This document shows positions 18,101 through 26,865 of a DNA stretch of 64,000 nt, in pieces. The position numbers and the translations under genes are program-made. The notes below the pieces were generated by a model, which did no database searches, was not told where the DNA came from, and saw only the letters and a list, made by a program, of their open reading frames with translations. This DNA comes from DATAWK01 sp036267255. Its GTDB lineage: Bacteria; Acidobacteriota; Terriglobia; Terriglobales; Acidobacteriaceae. Position 1 is the stretch's first letter, and every line of letters begins with the position of its first letter. Where the stretch lies: assembly GCA_036267255.1 (NCBI GenBank), contig DATAWK010000041.1, forward strand, positions 682,001 to 746,000, given 5' to 3'.

Positions 18101-18278
18101 GGCCTGCCCCACCCAGGCCATCACCTTTGGTAACAAGAATGATAAGAACAGCCGCGTATCCAAGCTGAGGGCGCAGACTCGCAACTACAGTGTGCTGGCG
18201 GATCTCAACACGCGCCCGCGCACGACATATATAGCCGGGGTAATCAATCCTAGCCCGGATTTAACAGAGAATGCCTGA
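15108..18278 (+). CDS. actB: ActB, molybdopterin-oxidoreductase-like/iron-sulfur subunit of ACIII
   Basis: About 1056 residues. The N-terminal 85 residues are the extended Tat leader region (KQYWRSVDELAGTPEFE, then SRRGFLKLMGASLALAGLTG) with a lipobox-like Cys. Next comes a large molybdopterin-oxidoreductase-like domain, which in ACIII structures carries no molybdenum, and a C-terminal ferredoxin-like part with four Cys groups (CVGCNAC, CQQCENAPCEQVC, CVGTRYCSNNC, CTYCVQ with CQQAC). These hold the Fe-S wire between quinol site and ActA. The frame is open from 15063, overlapping actA; I choose ATG 15108 because AAGGG sits 7 bases before it. The 65-base gap to actC shows nothing notable. Confidence 0.92.
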   Translation: MGESENTLHEAQDLNMAKETGIATVETKQSEAPQLLESTRVKLAGATGKQYWRSVDELAGTPEFEQALLREFPQHASEWVDPVSRRGFLKLMGASLALAGLTGCTKQPEEPIYPYVKQPEDLVLGKPVYFATAHPFPMGSVPLLVKSDAYRPIKVDGNPEHPMNHGTTDAYTQGTLLGLYDPDRSQRVLYRGETRTYPNFMADFRAMLAEKRASGGQGLYILSGTVVSPTLAEQWKKAQQSFPNAKWAQYDPINRDSSRTASKAAFGEYVDAQYKLDVADVVVSLDADFLSGLWHPGFLKLAGDYSRRRKLNPDVTMNRLYAVESTPSTTGFKADNRLGLRASQVEGFAAALAAAVGAGSAPSGYTWTDAQTAFLNAAAKDLKANAGKSVVIPGEQASPAVHMAAIAINQALGNAGKTVIYTETIMPMPTEQTAELKQLVDDLNAGKVDWLVILDGNPVYAAPGDLEFEKALGHAKTVVHQGLYVDETAQVADWHINASHYLEYWSDVRAYDGTVSIVQPMIDPLYNGKSAHDIIQSMLDDPDIGGYGAVQETWKPILSTKGDYDFQWRKALHDGWIADTAFPPKSAAAKTGSFPAAPAPDVTALEVIFRPDPTLYDGRYANLGWMQELPKPITNLSWDNAALMSMQTMSSLQVIEGGIIEIAYQGRTIKAPALVVPGHPDQSISLYLGSGRRNSGRVGTGQGFDVAPIRVSATPLFYTGATAKNTGDVYEFAIPKSHYIDDRDAFARSYGNIEKANALKIGSGPTSLEGDEAEGRGIIRYATLEEFRKNPNFANEGEEYATPAKDFSLFPGDWKYEKNAWALVIDMNSCVGCNACIISCYAENNIAVVGKQEVKIGRDMQWIRIDTYFEGDLNAPKAHFQPMTCQQCENAPCEQVCPVGATVHTPEGLNAMVYNRCVGTRYCSNNCPYKVRRFNWLLFSDYETESLKLMRNPDVTVRSRGVMEKCTYCVQRISAAKIRADKENRDVRDGEIVTACQQACPTQAITFGNKNDKNSRVSKLRAQTRNYSVLADLNTRPRTTYIAGVINPSPDLTENA

Positions 18279-18343
18279 GCCGTTTTACTGCAACGTAGAG
18301 TAAGGCGACGGATTTTAGACGAACACGAGAGGCTTCACGAAAC

Positions 18344-19768
18344 ATGGCTACGAAGGATGTTTCCCCACCAGACCCGATGATTGACCCTGAGACGGGAGAA
18401 CAGCGGGTCATTGCTCCTGGGCTTACGTTCCGCTCGATCACTGAGAAGCTGGCGCGTATTGTGCTGACCACGCACACGCCGCTTGGCTGGTTCTTTGGCT
18501 TGGCGTTCACCGGCAGTATCGTCATGATGCTTCTGGTCGCAGTGACTTGGCTGTTCCTGAAAGGCACCGGCATCTGGGCCATTACCATGCCCGTCGCCTG
18601 GGGCTTCGCCATTGTCAATTTCGTCTGGTGGATCGGAATTGGCCACGCTGGCACGCTGATTTCGGCGATCTTGTTGCTCTTCAAACAGAAATGGCGCAAC
18701 TCGATCAATCGCTTTGCCGAAGCCATGACGCTGTTCGCCGTCGTTTGCGCGGCGATGTTCCCGGTGATTCATACCGGGCGCCCGTGGCTGGCAATCTACT
18801 GGCTCTTCCCTTATCCCAACACCATGAACGTGTGGCCTCAGTTCCGCTCACCGTTGATGTGGGACGTCTTCGCGGTCTCCACCTACGCCACCATTTCGGT
18901 TGTCTTCTGGTACATCGGAATGATTCCCGATCTCGGCACGCTGCGCGATCGTGCAAAGTCTAGATTCGCCCGCTATATTTACGGTCAGATGGCATTGGGC
19001 TGGCGTGGTTCGGCGCGCCACTGGATGCGCTACGAGACAGCCTCGATTCTTCTGGCGGGCTTGGCTACGCCGCTTGTGCTTTCCGTTCACACGGTCATCA
19101 GCTTTGATTTCGCGGTTGCCGTGATGCCGGGCTGGCACACGACAATCTTCCCGCCCTATTTCGTCGCCGGGGCCATCTACTCCGGATTTGCCATGGTGCT
19201 CACCCTGGCCATCCCGATCCGCAAGTTCTATCACCTGGAAGATCTCATCACCATGCGGCATCTCGATAACTGCGGCAAGGTGATGCTGGCCACCGGCCTC
19301 ATCGTGGCCTACGGCTACACGACGGACATCGCGTATGCCTGGTACTCGGCGGACAAATGGGAATTCTTCATGGCCTGGAACCGCATCTTCGGTCCAATGG
19401 GCTGGTCGTACTGGGTGCTGATCACGTGTAACATTGCGATCCCGCTTACGACGCTCTGGTCTCGCCGGCTGCGGAAAAATGTCGCATTCCTGTTCGTTCT
19501 TTCGATCATTGTGAATATCGGTATGTGGTTTGAGCGTTTCGTGATCGTCGTTACCAGCCTCTCTCGTGACTTTCTACCCTCATCCTGGGGGACCTACAGA
19601 GCGACACGTTGGGACTATATGACGTTTATCGGAACCCTGGGATTGTTTACGTTCCTGTTCTTCCTGTTTATTCGCTTCCTGCCGATGATTCCGATGTCGG
19701 AAATTCGCCAGATTCTGCCAGGAGCAAAAATCAATGAAGCTGAACTTCAGCACAAGGGTGGTGACTGA
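18344..19768 (+). CDS. actC: ActC, NrfD-like quinol-oxidising membrane subunit of ACIII
   Basis: A 474-residue integral membrane protein with about ten helices, of the NrfD/PsrC family. The segment NFVWWIGIGHAGTLISAILLLF near residue 90 is the conserved helix region with the His that lines the quinol site, and WLAIYWLFPYPNTMNVWPQFRSP follows it. In ACIII, ActC oxidises menaquinol or ubiquinol and delivers electrons to the ActB clusters. It is encoded between actB and actD; its TGA overlaps the ATG of actD by one base, implying coupled translation. Confidence 0.92.
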   Translation: MATKDVSPPDPMIDPETGEQRVIAPGLTFRSITEKLARIVLTTHTPLGWFFGLAFTGSIVMMLLVAVTWLFLKGTGIWAITMPVAWGFAIVNFVWWIGIGHAGTLISAILLLFKQKWRNSINRFAEAMTLFAVVCAAMFPVIHTGRPWLAIYWLFPYPNTMNVWPQFRSPLMWDVFAVSTYATISVVFWYIGMIPDLGTLRDRAKSRFARYIYGQMALGWRGSARHWMRYETASILLAGLATPLVLSVHTVISFDFAVAVMPGWHTTIFPPYFVAGAIYSGFAMVLTLAIPIRKFYHLEDLITMRHLDNCGKVMLATGLIVAYGYTTDIAYAWYSADKWEFFMAWNRIFGPMGWSYWVLITCNIAIPLTTLWSRRLRKNVAFLFVLSIIVNIGMWFERFVIVVTSLSRDFLPSSWGTYRATRWDYMTFIGTLGLFTFLFFLFIRFLPMIPMSEIRQILPGAKINEAELQHKGGD

Positions 19769-20319
19769 TGCCGGTGCGCGAAGGAATCTACGGTCTGATT
19801 GCTGAATTCAACACGCCGACGGAGCTTATCGTGGCGGCCAAGGCCTCCTATAAGGCGGGATACCGGCGCATGGATTGCTATACGCCCTATCCTGTAGAGG
19901 AAGCAGCCGAGGCCATCGGTTTCGATGAGCCAACGGAAAAGGCCGTTCCTCTGGTTTGTCTCCTGGGAGGCATTCTGGGCGGCGTAGCCATGTTTACGCT
20001 GGAAACGTGGATCTCTGTCTGGGCCTATCCTTTAAACATCGCGGGGCGGCCACTGTTCTCCTGGCCGGCGTTTGTCGTGCCGGCATATGAGTGGACCATC
20101 CTGTTTGCAGGACTGTCGGCAGGCTATGGCATGCTGGCTTTGAATCGCTTGCCGGCGCCGTACCATCCGGTCTTCAATGCGCCCAACTTTCGCGATGGCG
20201 CCACCACGGACAAGTTCTTTTTGTGTCTCGAAGCGGACGATCCTCAGTTTTCCGTCACCGAGTCGCGTGCCTTTCTGGAATCGTTCCGGCCAGTTTCGGT
20301 CGTGGAGGTAGATCACTAA
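19768..20319 (+). CDS. actD: ActD, DUF3341 membrane subunit of ACIII
   Basis: A 183-residue protein matching DUF3341. The N-terminal cytoplasmic part contains EFNTPTELIVAAKASYKAG and YTPYPVEE; two membrane helices follow (residues about 60-85 and 105-130). A C-terminal region carries FFLCLEADDPQFS. In ACIII, ActD is a small subunit packing against ActC; no cofactor is expected or seen. The start overlaps the actC stop, and actE begins 4 bases after its own stop. Confidence 0.9.
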   Translation: MPVREGIYGLIAEFNTPTELIVAAKASYKAGYRRMDCYTPYPVEEAAEAIGFDEPTEKAVPLVCLLGGILGGVAMFTLETWISVWAYPLNIAGRPLFSWPAFVVPAYEWTILFAGLSAGYGMLALNRLPAPYHPVFNAPNFRDGATTDKFFLCLEADDPQFSVTESRAFLESFRPVSVVEVDH

Positions 20320-20323
20320 CCCC

Positions 20324-21115
20324 ATGCGTATCCGCCACATCAACTCTGTTTCTCGCCAGCAGATTTCTCGCTGGATGCTGGTTCCGGCTGGAATGCTTCT
20401 GCTGGCCGTGATGGCTGGTTGCCGCCAGGACATGCAGAACGAGCCCAAGATCGTCCCGCAACGTGGCACAACGTTCTTTGCCAGTGGCCGCTCCGTGCGT
20501 CCCGAAGTTCTGCACGCCGTTGCTCGCAATCAGTTGGATGCCAACGAATATTTCTATACCGGCCTGATCGACGGCAAAGAGCAGGACAAGATGCCTTTCC
20601 CGGTAACGATGACAGTATTGCTGCGCGGACAGGAGCGGTACAACATCTACTGCACGCCGTGCCACTCCCGCGTGGGCAATGGCCGGGGCATGATCGTCGA
20701 GCGGGGCTACAAGCCTGCGGGTGATTATCACGATTCTCGCATCCTCAACAAACCAATCAGCCACTACTTTTTTGTTATGACTCACGGCTATGGCGCCATG
20801 CCGAATTATGCTGCGCAGGTGACTCCGCAGGATCGCTGGGCGATTGCTGCCTACATCCGCGCACTGCAGCTAAGCCAGGCGGCTACGCTGAAGGACGTTC
20901 CTGCAAATGTGCAGGTACAAAGCCTTGCAGAGGTTTCGCAGCAAATGGGTTACTCGCCCAGCTTTGTTGGGGAATGGGCGCTTCCGGAATCAACGAACGT
21001 TCCCAGCGCGGGCGAAATGACGCCGTCCAGCTTCACTTCCGGCAAGGCCAACGCAACCCAAAGCGCGAACAAAAAAACCGGTTCTTCTGCTACGGCAGTC
21101 AAGGGAAGGAAATAG
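20324..21115 (+). CDS. actE: ActE, monohaem cytochrome c lipoprotein of ACIII
   Basis: A 263-residue exported protein. The N-terminus (SRWMLVPAGMLLLAVMAGC) is a lipoprotein signal with Cys after Gly, so the protein is likely lipid-anchored. One haem motif, CTPCHSRVGNGRG, lies near residue 109, and the distal Met is probably in HGYGAMPNY. It would take electrons from ActA and pass them to the oxidase-fused cytochrome c or a soluble carrier. The last 40 residues are Ser/Thr/Lys-rich and probably flexible. Confidence 0.9.
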   Translation: MRIRHINSVSRQQISRWMLVPAGMLLLAVMAGCRQDMQNEPKIVPQRGTTFFASGRSVRPEVLHAVARNQLDANEYFYTGLIDGKEQDKMPFPVTMTVLLRGQERYNIYCTPCHSRVGNGRGMIVERGYKPAGDYHDSRILNKPISHYFFVMTHGYGAMPNYAAQVTPQDRWAIAAYIRALQLSQAATLKDVPANVQVQSLAEVSQQMGYSPSFVGEWALPESTNVPSAGEMTPSSFTSGKANATQSANKKTGSSATAVKGRK

Positions 21116-21127
21116 TCGAGGACAGGC

Positions 21128-22417
21128 ATGAGTATGGAACACGGACACGACGAGAATCATCTGCCTGCGAACCTGAGCGCACCTGCCTCGGTACTGCGTT
21201 GGCGTAAGCGTGCTCTTCTGATCGCACTGGTCTTTGCCATACTGGCAGTGGTCGATGCTCTTATCGGGCATGATGGGCTGGCCTTCGATTATGTGCTGCG
21301 CGGCTGGTTGATGGGGCTGATGATCTGCCTCAGCTTTTGTACCGGCGGTCTCGCGCTTTTGATGGTGCAGTGGGTCAGCGGCGGAAAGTGGGGTCTGCTT
21401 ATTCGCCGTCCCCTCGAGGCAATGAGCCGCACCCTGCCATTGATCTTCCTGATGTTTTTGCCGATCGCGATTTATGCCAAGCGCCTCTACCTCTGGGCAC
21501 GCATCCTCAATCCCGAAGCTGCATTGCGCGCTGGTCTCATCGATGGGATGCAGGCACATGCCATCGCCTACAAGCGGCCCTATCTGAACCTCGAAGGTTT
21601 CTGGATTCGCGGCGTCGTATATTTCATCATTTTTGCGATTTTCACGTATTTTTTGAATCGCTGGTCCCTGCAGCGCGATACCGATACGAGCCGCAGCAGC
21701 TGGTCTTGGCAGAAGCGCTTTGAAAACCTGAGCGGCGCCGGTCTGGTCATTTATTCTCTCGTGCTTACAGGAATGTGCGTGGATTGGACCATGTCGCTGG
21801 ACCCGACCTGGTACTCCTCGATGTATGGCTTCCTGTTCCTGGTTTCGCAGGGATACGCCGCACTGGCCATGGCGGTCTTGATCGTTTTGGCGCTGTCGCA
21901 ATATGAACCAATCAATGCCATCCTGCGCACGAGGGAGCAGCATGACCTCGGCAAACTTCTATTTGCCTTCGTCATGTTGAACATCTACATCGCTTTCTCG
22001 CAATACCTGATCATCTGGTCGGGCAACCTTCCCAACGAAATCCGCTGGTATATGGATCGCATCACCGGTGGATGGGGACCGGTCGCCGGACTGGACTTTC
22101 TCTTTCACTGGGTGCTTCCGTTCTTCCTCTTGCTTTCGCGCGACATCAAGCGCAACAAGAAAAAGCTGGCAACTGTCTGCTGCATCATGATTTTTGCGCG
22201 CTTCGTCGATACCTGGTGGCTGATCGCACCTTCCTTTGCCGATCAGCGTCGCAACCTTCATTTCAGCGCAGGCATGCTGCAGTACATTTTTGTTCCGGTG
22301 GCCATGACCGGCCTCTGGGTCGCATACCTGGTCTATCAGTTGCGCCAGCGGAACGTGGTTGCCGTCAATGATCCGCATTTGGCGGAGATTCTGGAGCCTG
22401 AACATGTCCACGCATAA
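21128..22417 (+). CDS. actF: ActF, NrfD-like second membrane subunit of ACIII
   Basis: A 429-residue polytopic protein with about ten helices, related to ActC but more divergent. Recognisable blocks are YLNLEGFWIRGVVYF, MSLDPTWYSSMYGFLF and the C-terminal LHFSAGMLQYIFVP. ActF is proposed to help proton movement in ACIII; that is family knowledge. The N-terminus is His/Glu-rich and cytoplasmic. ATG 21128 or 21134 both fit the GAGGACAGG ribosome site. The following gene starts inside the last 14 bases. Confidence 0.9.
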   Translation: MSMEHGHDENHLPANLSAPASVLRWRKRALLIALVFAILAVVDALIGHDGLAFDYVLRGWLMGLMICLSFCTGGLALLMVQWVSGGKWGLLIRRPLEAMSRTLPLIFLMFLPIAIYAKRLYLWARILNPEAALRAGLIDGMQAHAIAYKRPYLNLEGFWIRGVVYFIIFAIFTYFLNRWSLQRDTDTSRSSWSWQKRFENLSGAGLVIYSLVLTGMCVDWTMSLDPTWYSSMYGFLFLVSQGYAALAMAVLIVLALSQYEPINAILRTREQHDLGKLLFAFVMLNIYIAFSQYLIIWSGNLPNEIRWYMDRITGGWGPVAGLDFLFHWVLPFFLLLSRDIKRNKKKLATVCCIMIFARFVDTWWLIAPSFADQRRNLHFSAGMLQYIFVPVAMTGLWVAYLVYQLRQRNVVAVNDPHLAEILEPEHVHA

Positions 22418-23060
22418 TGACTCGCCGCACAAGGGCGGAATGAACCATCCGGACAGCAGCTTTGAAGAAAGCAAGCGCGTTGGCTATGAAACCGAAGACG
22501 CGAATATTCGCGGCGTCGTTACGTTTATCATCGTCCTCGCATCCTCGCTTGCAGTCTTCTTCGTGGTTTGCTTCGGCATGGGAAAGTTGATCAATGAGGC
22601 ATTGATCAAACACGACGGCCCCTTGAACCGATGGAGCCAGGAAGCGGGCGTCAAACCGGCCAATATGGCATCGGACCCGGCCATTGAGCAGCAGCAGTTG
22701 CGCGACATGGTCGCTAAATTTCCGACACCGCGCCTGCAGACCGATGACGGAAGCATGGACATCGCGCAGATGCACGCGCGTGAAGACCTGCTGCTGAATC
22801 ATTACACCTGGATCGATCAGAAGGCTCAGACAGTGCGCATTCCAATTGCCCGTGCGATGCAGATTCTGGCCGAGAAGGGTCTTCCGGTTGAAGATCAGCA
22901 GGGTCCGCAGGAACAGGCGATGTTTGGTGATGCTTCGACCGCAGTTCATGCGCCCTTGACGAACGGTTTTGCCCGCACAGGTCCGGAACTGCAGATGATT
23001 CAAGTGCGTCAGCAAAGATTGATGTCGGAAAAGGACGACAGTCTGGAAACGGCGCATTAA
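22404..23060 (+). CDS. Small single-helix membrane protein between ACIII and SCO genes
   Basis: A 218-residue protein of unknown function. It has a cytoplasmic N-terminus of about 45 residues rich in His and acidic residues, one membrane helix (about 33-58, VVTFIIVLASSLAVFFVVCF), and a periplasmic domain. The domain ends with HYTWIDQKAQTVRIPIARAM, then ILAEKGLP, a block I have seen in small proteins next to SCO genes of ACIII clusters. Positional conservation suggests a role in assembling or bridging ACIII and the oxidase, but this is inference. It overlaps actF by 14 bases; the frame is open further upstream but that would lie inside actF. Confidence 0.7.
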   Translation: MSTHNDSPHKGGMNHPDSSFEESKRVGYETEDANIRGVVTFIIVLASSLAVFFVVCFGMGKLINEALIKHDGPLNRWSQEAGVKPANMASDPAIEQQQLRDMVAKFPTPRLQTDDGSMDIAQMHAREDLLLNHYTWIDQKAQTVRIPIARAMQILAEKGLPVEDQQGPQEQAMFGDASTAVHAPLTNGFARTGPELQMIQVRQQRLMSEKDDSLETAH

Positions 23061-23195
23061 GGAAAGAGCTGCCAGGTTTCTGAAAAGAATCTGGATGCTG
23101 TTTCGATTTTGTGAACATGGTGTTCCGGCGCGGGACTCAGGATTTAGCAGCACGCTAAGATTGAAGTGAACGCTAACGGCGAACAGGGAAAAACA

Positions 23196-24134
23196 ATGCA
23201 GGGAATACACACAATCCATGCAAGATGCGGCGGCAACGCCTTCCGGCGGATACTACTCCGGAATGCATTGTTCGGTGCCTTGCTGCTTTGTGTCTTTCCC
23301 GTGCTGGGCCATGCGCAGGTAGCTCCCATTGGCGAGAAGAGCATGGGCGATCCTGCGCAGGATAAGCTGCCGGATGTGTTGCAGCGGGCAACGATTCATC
23401 AGCATTTAGACCGGCAGTTGCCGCTGAATGCGGACTTCCGGGATGAGACTGGAAAGATCGTTACCCTGGGCAGCTACTTTGGCAAACGCCCGGCGATTCT
23501 GGCGCTGGTCTATTACCGGTGTCCCATGCTTTGCTCAGAGGAGTTGAACGGACTTGTCGGTGCTCTGGAGATGCTGGACTATACGCCGGGCAAAGATTTC
23601 GACGTCATTGTGGCTAGCATCGATCCCTCGGAAGGTCCATCGCTGGCAGCTTCGGAGAAGGCGTTGTACCTGAAGCGTTACGGCAATCCATCAACGGCCG
23701 ACGGCTGGCATTTTCTCACCGGAGATCAATCGTCGATTACTGCGTTGACTGACGCCGTTGGTTTCGGTTACGTGCGTGTTCAGGGGCCCGATGGCAAAAT
23801 GACCCAGTTTGCGCACACTAGCGGCATTGAGATCATCACCACGGAAGGCAAAATTGCGCAGTACTATCTTGGCGTGGAATATCCTCCCAAGGAAATGCGC
23901 ACCGCGCTGATCGGCGCCTCCCACGGAAAAATCGGAAGCCCGGTGGATCTTATTCTGACTTACTGCTACCGCTATGATCCACGCACCGGACACCGCAGCT
24001 TTATGGTGGTGCGGCTGGTGCAATTGGGCGGTTTGATCACAGTGCTTACACTGGGTGGATACATGTTAGTGATGTTCCGGCGCGACGCCATCAATGGTGG
24101 CAACGTTGGAGCTGTAAATAAGGCGAACGGATAA
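23196..24134 (+). CDS. SCO1/SenC copper chaperone for cytochrome oxidase
   Basis: A 312-residue protein with a signal or anchor sequence at the start (ILLRNALFGALLLCVFPVLG) and another helix near the C-terminus (VQLGGLITVLTLGGYMLVMF). The thioredoxin-like SCO domain carries the copper-binding CPMLC motif and the distal His in FAHTSG. SCO proteins load copper into the CuA site of subunit II, encoded next. Its C-terminal membrane anchor is a variation on the usual single N-terminal anchor. ATG 23196 is chosen over the in-frame GTG 23166 because AGGGA precedes it. Confidence 0.9.
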   Translation: MQGIHTIHARCGGNAFRRILLRNALFGALLLCVFPVLGHAQVAPIGEKSMGDPAQDKLPDVLQRATIHQHLDRQLPLNADFRDETGKIVTLGSYFGKRPAILALVYYRCPMLCSEELNGLVGALEMLDYTPGKDFDVIVASIDPSEGPSLAASEKALYLKRYGNPSTADGWHFLTGDQSSITALTDAVGFGYVRVQGPDGKMTQFAHTSGIEIITTEGKIAQYYLGVEYPPKEMRTALIGASHGKIGSPVDLILTYCYRYDPRTGHRSFMVVRLVQLGGLITVLTLGGYMLVMFRRDAINGGNVGAVNKANG

Positions 24135-24139
24135 AAAGA

Positions 24140-25201
24140 ATGTCGCATATTAGTCCAGTCCTTTGGGAATTTCTGACGAATTGGCTCAAGAATTCCCCGC
24201 TGTTTCCGCCGGAGGCCTCCACCATTGCTCCCTATGCGGACGCCTTATACTTCTTCCTGGTGGGGATCACCCTGGTGGGCCTCGCGCTGGTAGGAGGCTT
24301 GGTGGTCGGCTTCTCCGCGCGTTACCGCAAGGAGCGCAGCCCGGAAGCAACACAGATCGAAGGTTCCACGCTGCTCGAGGCAACGTGGACCATCATCCCG
24401 TTGGGTCTTTTCCTGATTTGTTTCGTGTGGGGAGCGTTGCTCTATTTCCGCATTTACAACCCCCCGACGAACGCCATGCAGGTCTATGTAGTGGGCAAGC
24501 AGTGGATGTGGAAAGTGGAGCATCCGGGTGGCCAGCATGAGATCGATGCTCTGCACATTCCTATTGGCCGACCTGTTCAGGTCACATTGATCTCACAGGA
24601 TGTCTTTCATAGCTTTTCGATTCCTGCCTTCCGCGTGAAACGGGAAGCGATTCCCGGACGGTATACAACCGTATGGTTTCAGGCGACCAAGCCCGGAGTC
24701 TATCACCTGTTCTGCACGCAGTATTGCGGTACCAACCACTCCGCCATGATCGGGAAGGTGTACGCCATGACGCCCGATGATTACCAGGCCTGGGCTGCCT
24801 CCAACACCAGTGGCTCCTCTCTGGCTCAGAATGGAGAGCGTTTGTTTGCCAGCCTCGGTTGTAATGCATGTCACACGGACAGCCCCGCATCCCGCGGCCC
24901 GAATCTCGCAAAGGTCTACAACACACGGATTCGCCTCACGGACGGCTCTACCGTAGTCGCCGATGAAGCGTATCTGCGCGAATCGATCCTGAATCCATCC
25001 ACGCACATCCCTGCCGGATACGCGCCGATCATGCCCACCTACGAGGGACAGATCAGCGAAGACGGCCTGATTGACATTGTCGAATACATCAAAACGCTCG
25101 ATTCCAACTACCGCATTAAGCAAACTCTGAACACGACGCAACTTTCGACCACCCAGACCAACGGAATGGCGACGGCCGCGCCGGAAGTGGTGAAGCCATG
25201 A
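24140..25201 (+). CDS. coxB: Cytochrome c oxidase subunit II with fused cytochrome c (caa3 type)
   Basis: A 353-residue protein: two N-terminal helices (about 35-60 and 80-105), a cupredoxin domain with the CuA ligands in CTQYCGTNHSAM, and a C-terminal cytochrome c with CNACH. The fused haem domain defines a caa3-type oxidase able to take electrons directly from ACIII. In the CuA site the usual Glu between the cysteines is Gln, as in Thermus-like enzymes. The stop overlaps the start of coxA (ATGA). The last 30 residues are Thr/Gln-rich. Confidence 0.93.
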   Translation: MSHISPVLWEFLTNWLKNSPLFPPEASTIAPYADALYFFLVGITLVGLALVGGLVVGFSARYRKERSPEATQIEGSTLLEATWTIIPLGLFLICFVWGALLYFRIYNPPTNAMQVYVVGKQWMWKVEHPGGQHEIDALHIPIGRPVQVTLISQDVFHSFSIPAFRVKREAIPGRYTTVWFQATKPGVYHLFCTQYCGTNHSAMIGKVYAMTPDDYQAWAASNTSGSSLAQNGERLFASLGCNACHTDSPASRGPNLAKVYNTRIRLTDGSTVVADEAYLRESILNPSTHIPAGYAPIMPTYEGQISEDGLIDIVEYIKTLDSNYRIKQTLNTTQLSTTQTNGMATAAPEVVKP

Positions 25202-26865
25202 GCACAAATACCATCGTAGTCTTACCGGACCAGAAGACGGCGCAGTTGCCGCGCAAACATTATCTGAATGATGGATATACGCTGAAGAGTTGGCTGTTGA
25301 CCGGCGACCACAAGCGCATCGCGATGCTGTATCTGGTTTCGATCACGTTTTTCTTCTTTGTTGGAGGAGCCTTCGCATCGTTGATTCGCCTGGAGTTGTT
25401 GACGCCGGCCTCCGATCTGCTATCGCCCGACACCTATAACAAAGTATTTAGCATGCACGGCATCATCATGGTCTTCCTGTTCCTGGTGCCATCGGTTCCT
25501 GCAACGCTGGGCAATTTCCTGATTCCGATCATGGTCGGCGCAAAGGACCTGGCCTTCCCGAAGATTAACCTGCTCAGCTGGTACCTCTACTGGGGTGGCG
25601 GAATTTTCATCCTGACAGCGATGGTTCTCGGTGGAGTCGATACTGGCTGGACCTTCACCACGCCGCTTTCCACGCACTATGTGAATACTCATGTCGTCAC
25701 TGCGGCGATGGGGATTTTCATTGCAGGGTTCTCGTCCATCCTCACCGGGCTCAACTTCATCGTTACCATCCATCGCATGCGCGCACCGGGTATGACCTGG
25801 TTCCGTCTTCCTCTCTTTGTATGGGGGCACTATGCCGCTTCCATTCTGATGGTCCTGGGCACACCTGTTCTGGCGATCACGCTGGTACTGGTCGCGCTGG
25901 AAAGAACCATCGGCATCGGCGTCTTCGATCCGACTAAGGGTGGCGATCCATTACTCTTTCAGCATTTGTTCTGGTTCTACTCGCATCCTGCCGTGTACAT
26001 TATGATTCTTCCGGGCATGGCTGTCATCTCGGAGGTCATCAGTACGTTTTCCCGTAAGCGAATCTTTGGCTATACCGCCGTTGCATTCTCTTCGGTCGCC
26101 ATTGCTATCTTTGGCTTCTTTGTATGGGAGCACCACATGTTCATCATGGGTGTTTCGAACTATTCGGCGCTGGTCTTCTCCTTGCTCACCATGCTGGTGG
26201 CCGTGCCTTCCGCCATCAAAATTTTCAACTGGACGGCCACGTTGTATAAGGGTTCCATCACCTTTGAGACGCCCATGCTCTACGCATTCGGTTTTCTCGG
26301 CCTGTTCACCATCGGCGGCTTAACGGGTGTCTTCCTCGGTTCCATGGGCATGGACATCCACCTGACAGAGACCTACTTCATCGTTGCCCATTTCCACTTT
26401 GTCATGGTGGGCGGCATGTTGATGGCGTATCTGGCTGGCGTTCACTTCTGGTGGCCCAAGCTCACTGGCCGCATGTATCCGGAAGCAGTCTCGCAGTTAG
26501 CCGCGGTTGTTACGTTCATTGGGTTTGTTCTTACCTTCTTCCCGCAATTTATTCTGGGCTACCTGGGTATGCCGCGTCGCTATGCGGCCTATCCGCCGGA
26601 GTTCCAGGTTCTGAATGTTCTATCGACAGCCGGTGCTTCGATCCTTGGTGTGGGATACCTATTGCCCATGCTCTACTTGCCGTGGTCTTTGAAATACGGC
26701 AAGATTGCGGGTAGCAATCCGTGGCAGGCAACGGGACTGGAGTGGCAGATTCAATCGCCGCCACTGACAGAAAACTTTGTCGAAACACCGATTATGGACC
26801 ACGAAGCCTACGACTACGAATGGCTGGCAAACAAAACCGCACATGAGGTGGAAACCGTTGGATAG
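25198..26865 (+). CDS. coxA: Cytochrome c oxidase subunit I (A2-type haem-copper oxidase)
   Basis: A 555-residue twelve-helix catalytic subunit. CuB and haem ligands are seen in FYSHPAVYIM (residues 260-269), WEHHMFIMG and HFHFVMVGG; the cross-linked His-Tyr pair is replaced in layout by the A-family arrangement. The D-channel Glu of A1 oxidases is Ala265, while Tyr261-Ser262 forms the YS motif typical of A2 oxidases such as that of Rhodothermus marinus. It reduces oxygen to water and pumps protons. ATGA overlap with coxB and overlap with coxC show tight coupling. Confidence 0.93.
   Translation: MSTNTIVVLPDQKTAQLPRKHYLNDGYTLKSWLLTGDHKRIAMLYLVSITFFFFVGGAFASLIRLELLTPASDLLSPDTYNKVFSMHGIIMVFLFLVPSVPATLGNFLIPIMVGAKDLAFPKINLLSWYLYWGGGIFILTAMVLGGVDTGWTFTTPLSTHYVNTHVVTAAMGIFIAGFSSILTGLNFIVTIHRMRAPGMTWFRLPLFVWGHYAASILMVLGTPVLAITLVLVALERTIGIGVFDPTKGGDPLLFQHLFWFYSHPAVYIMILPGMAVISEVISTFSRKRIFGYTAVAFSSVAIAIFGFFVWEHHMFIMGVSNYSALVFSLLTMLVAVPSAIKIFNWTATLYKGSITFETPMLYAFGFLGLFTIGGLTGVFLGSMGMDIHLTETYFIVAHFHFVMVGGMLMAYLAGVHFWWPKLTGRMYPEAVSQLAAVVTFIGFVLTFFPQFILGYLGMPRRYAAYPPEFQVLNVLSTAGASILGVGYLLPMLYLPWSLKYGKIAGSNPWQATGLEWQIQSPPLTENFVETPIMDHEAYDYEWLANKTAHEVETVG

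Noticed and set aside
25975..26004. Missing Glu in subunit I as evidence of a defective oxidase
   Set aside because: The replacement YS motif is the normal A2-type arrangement.
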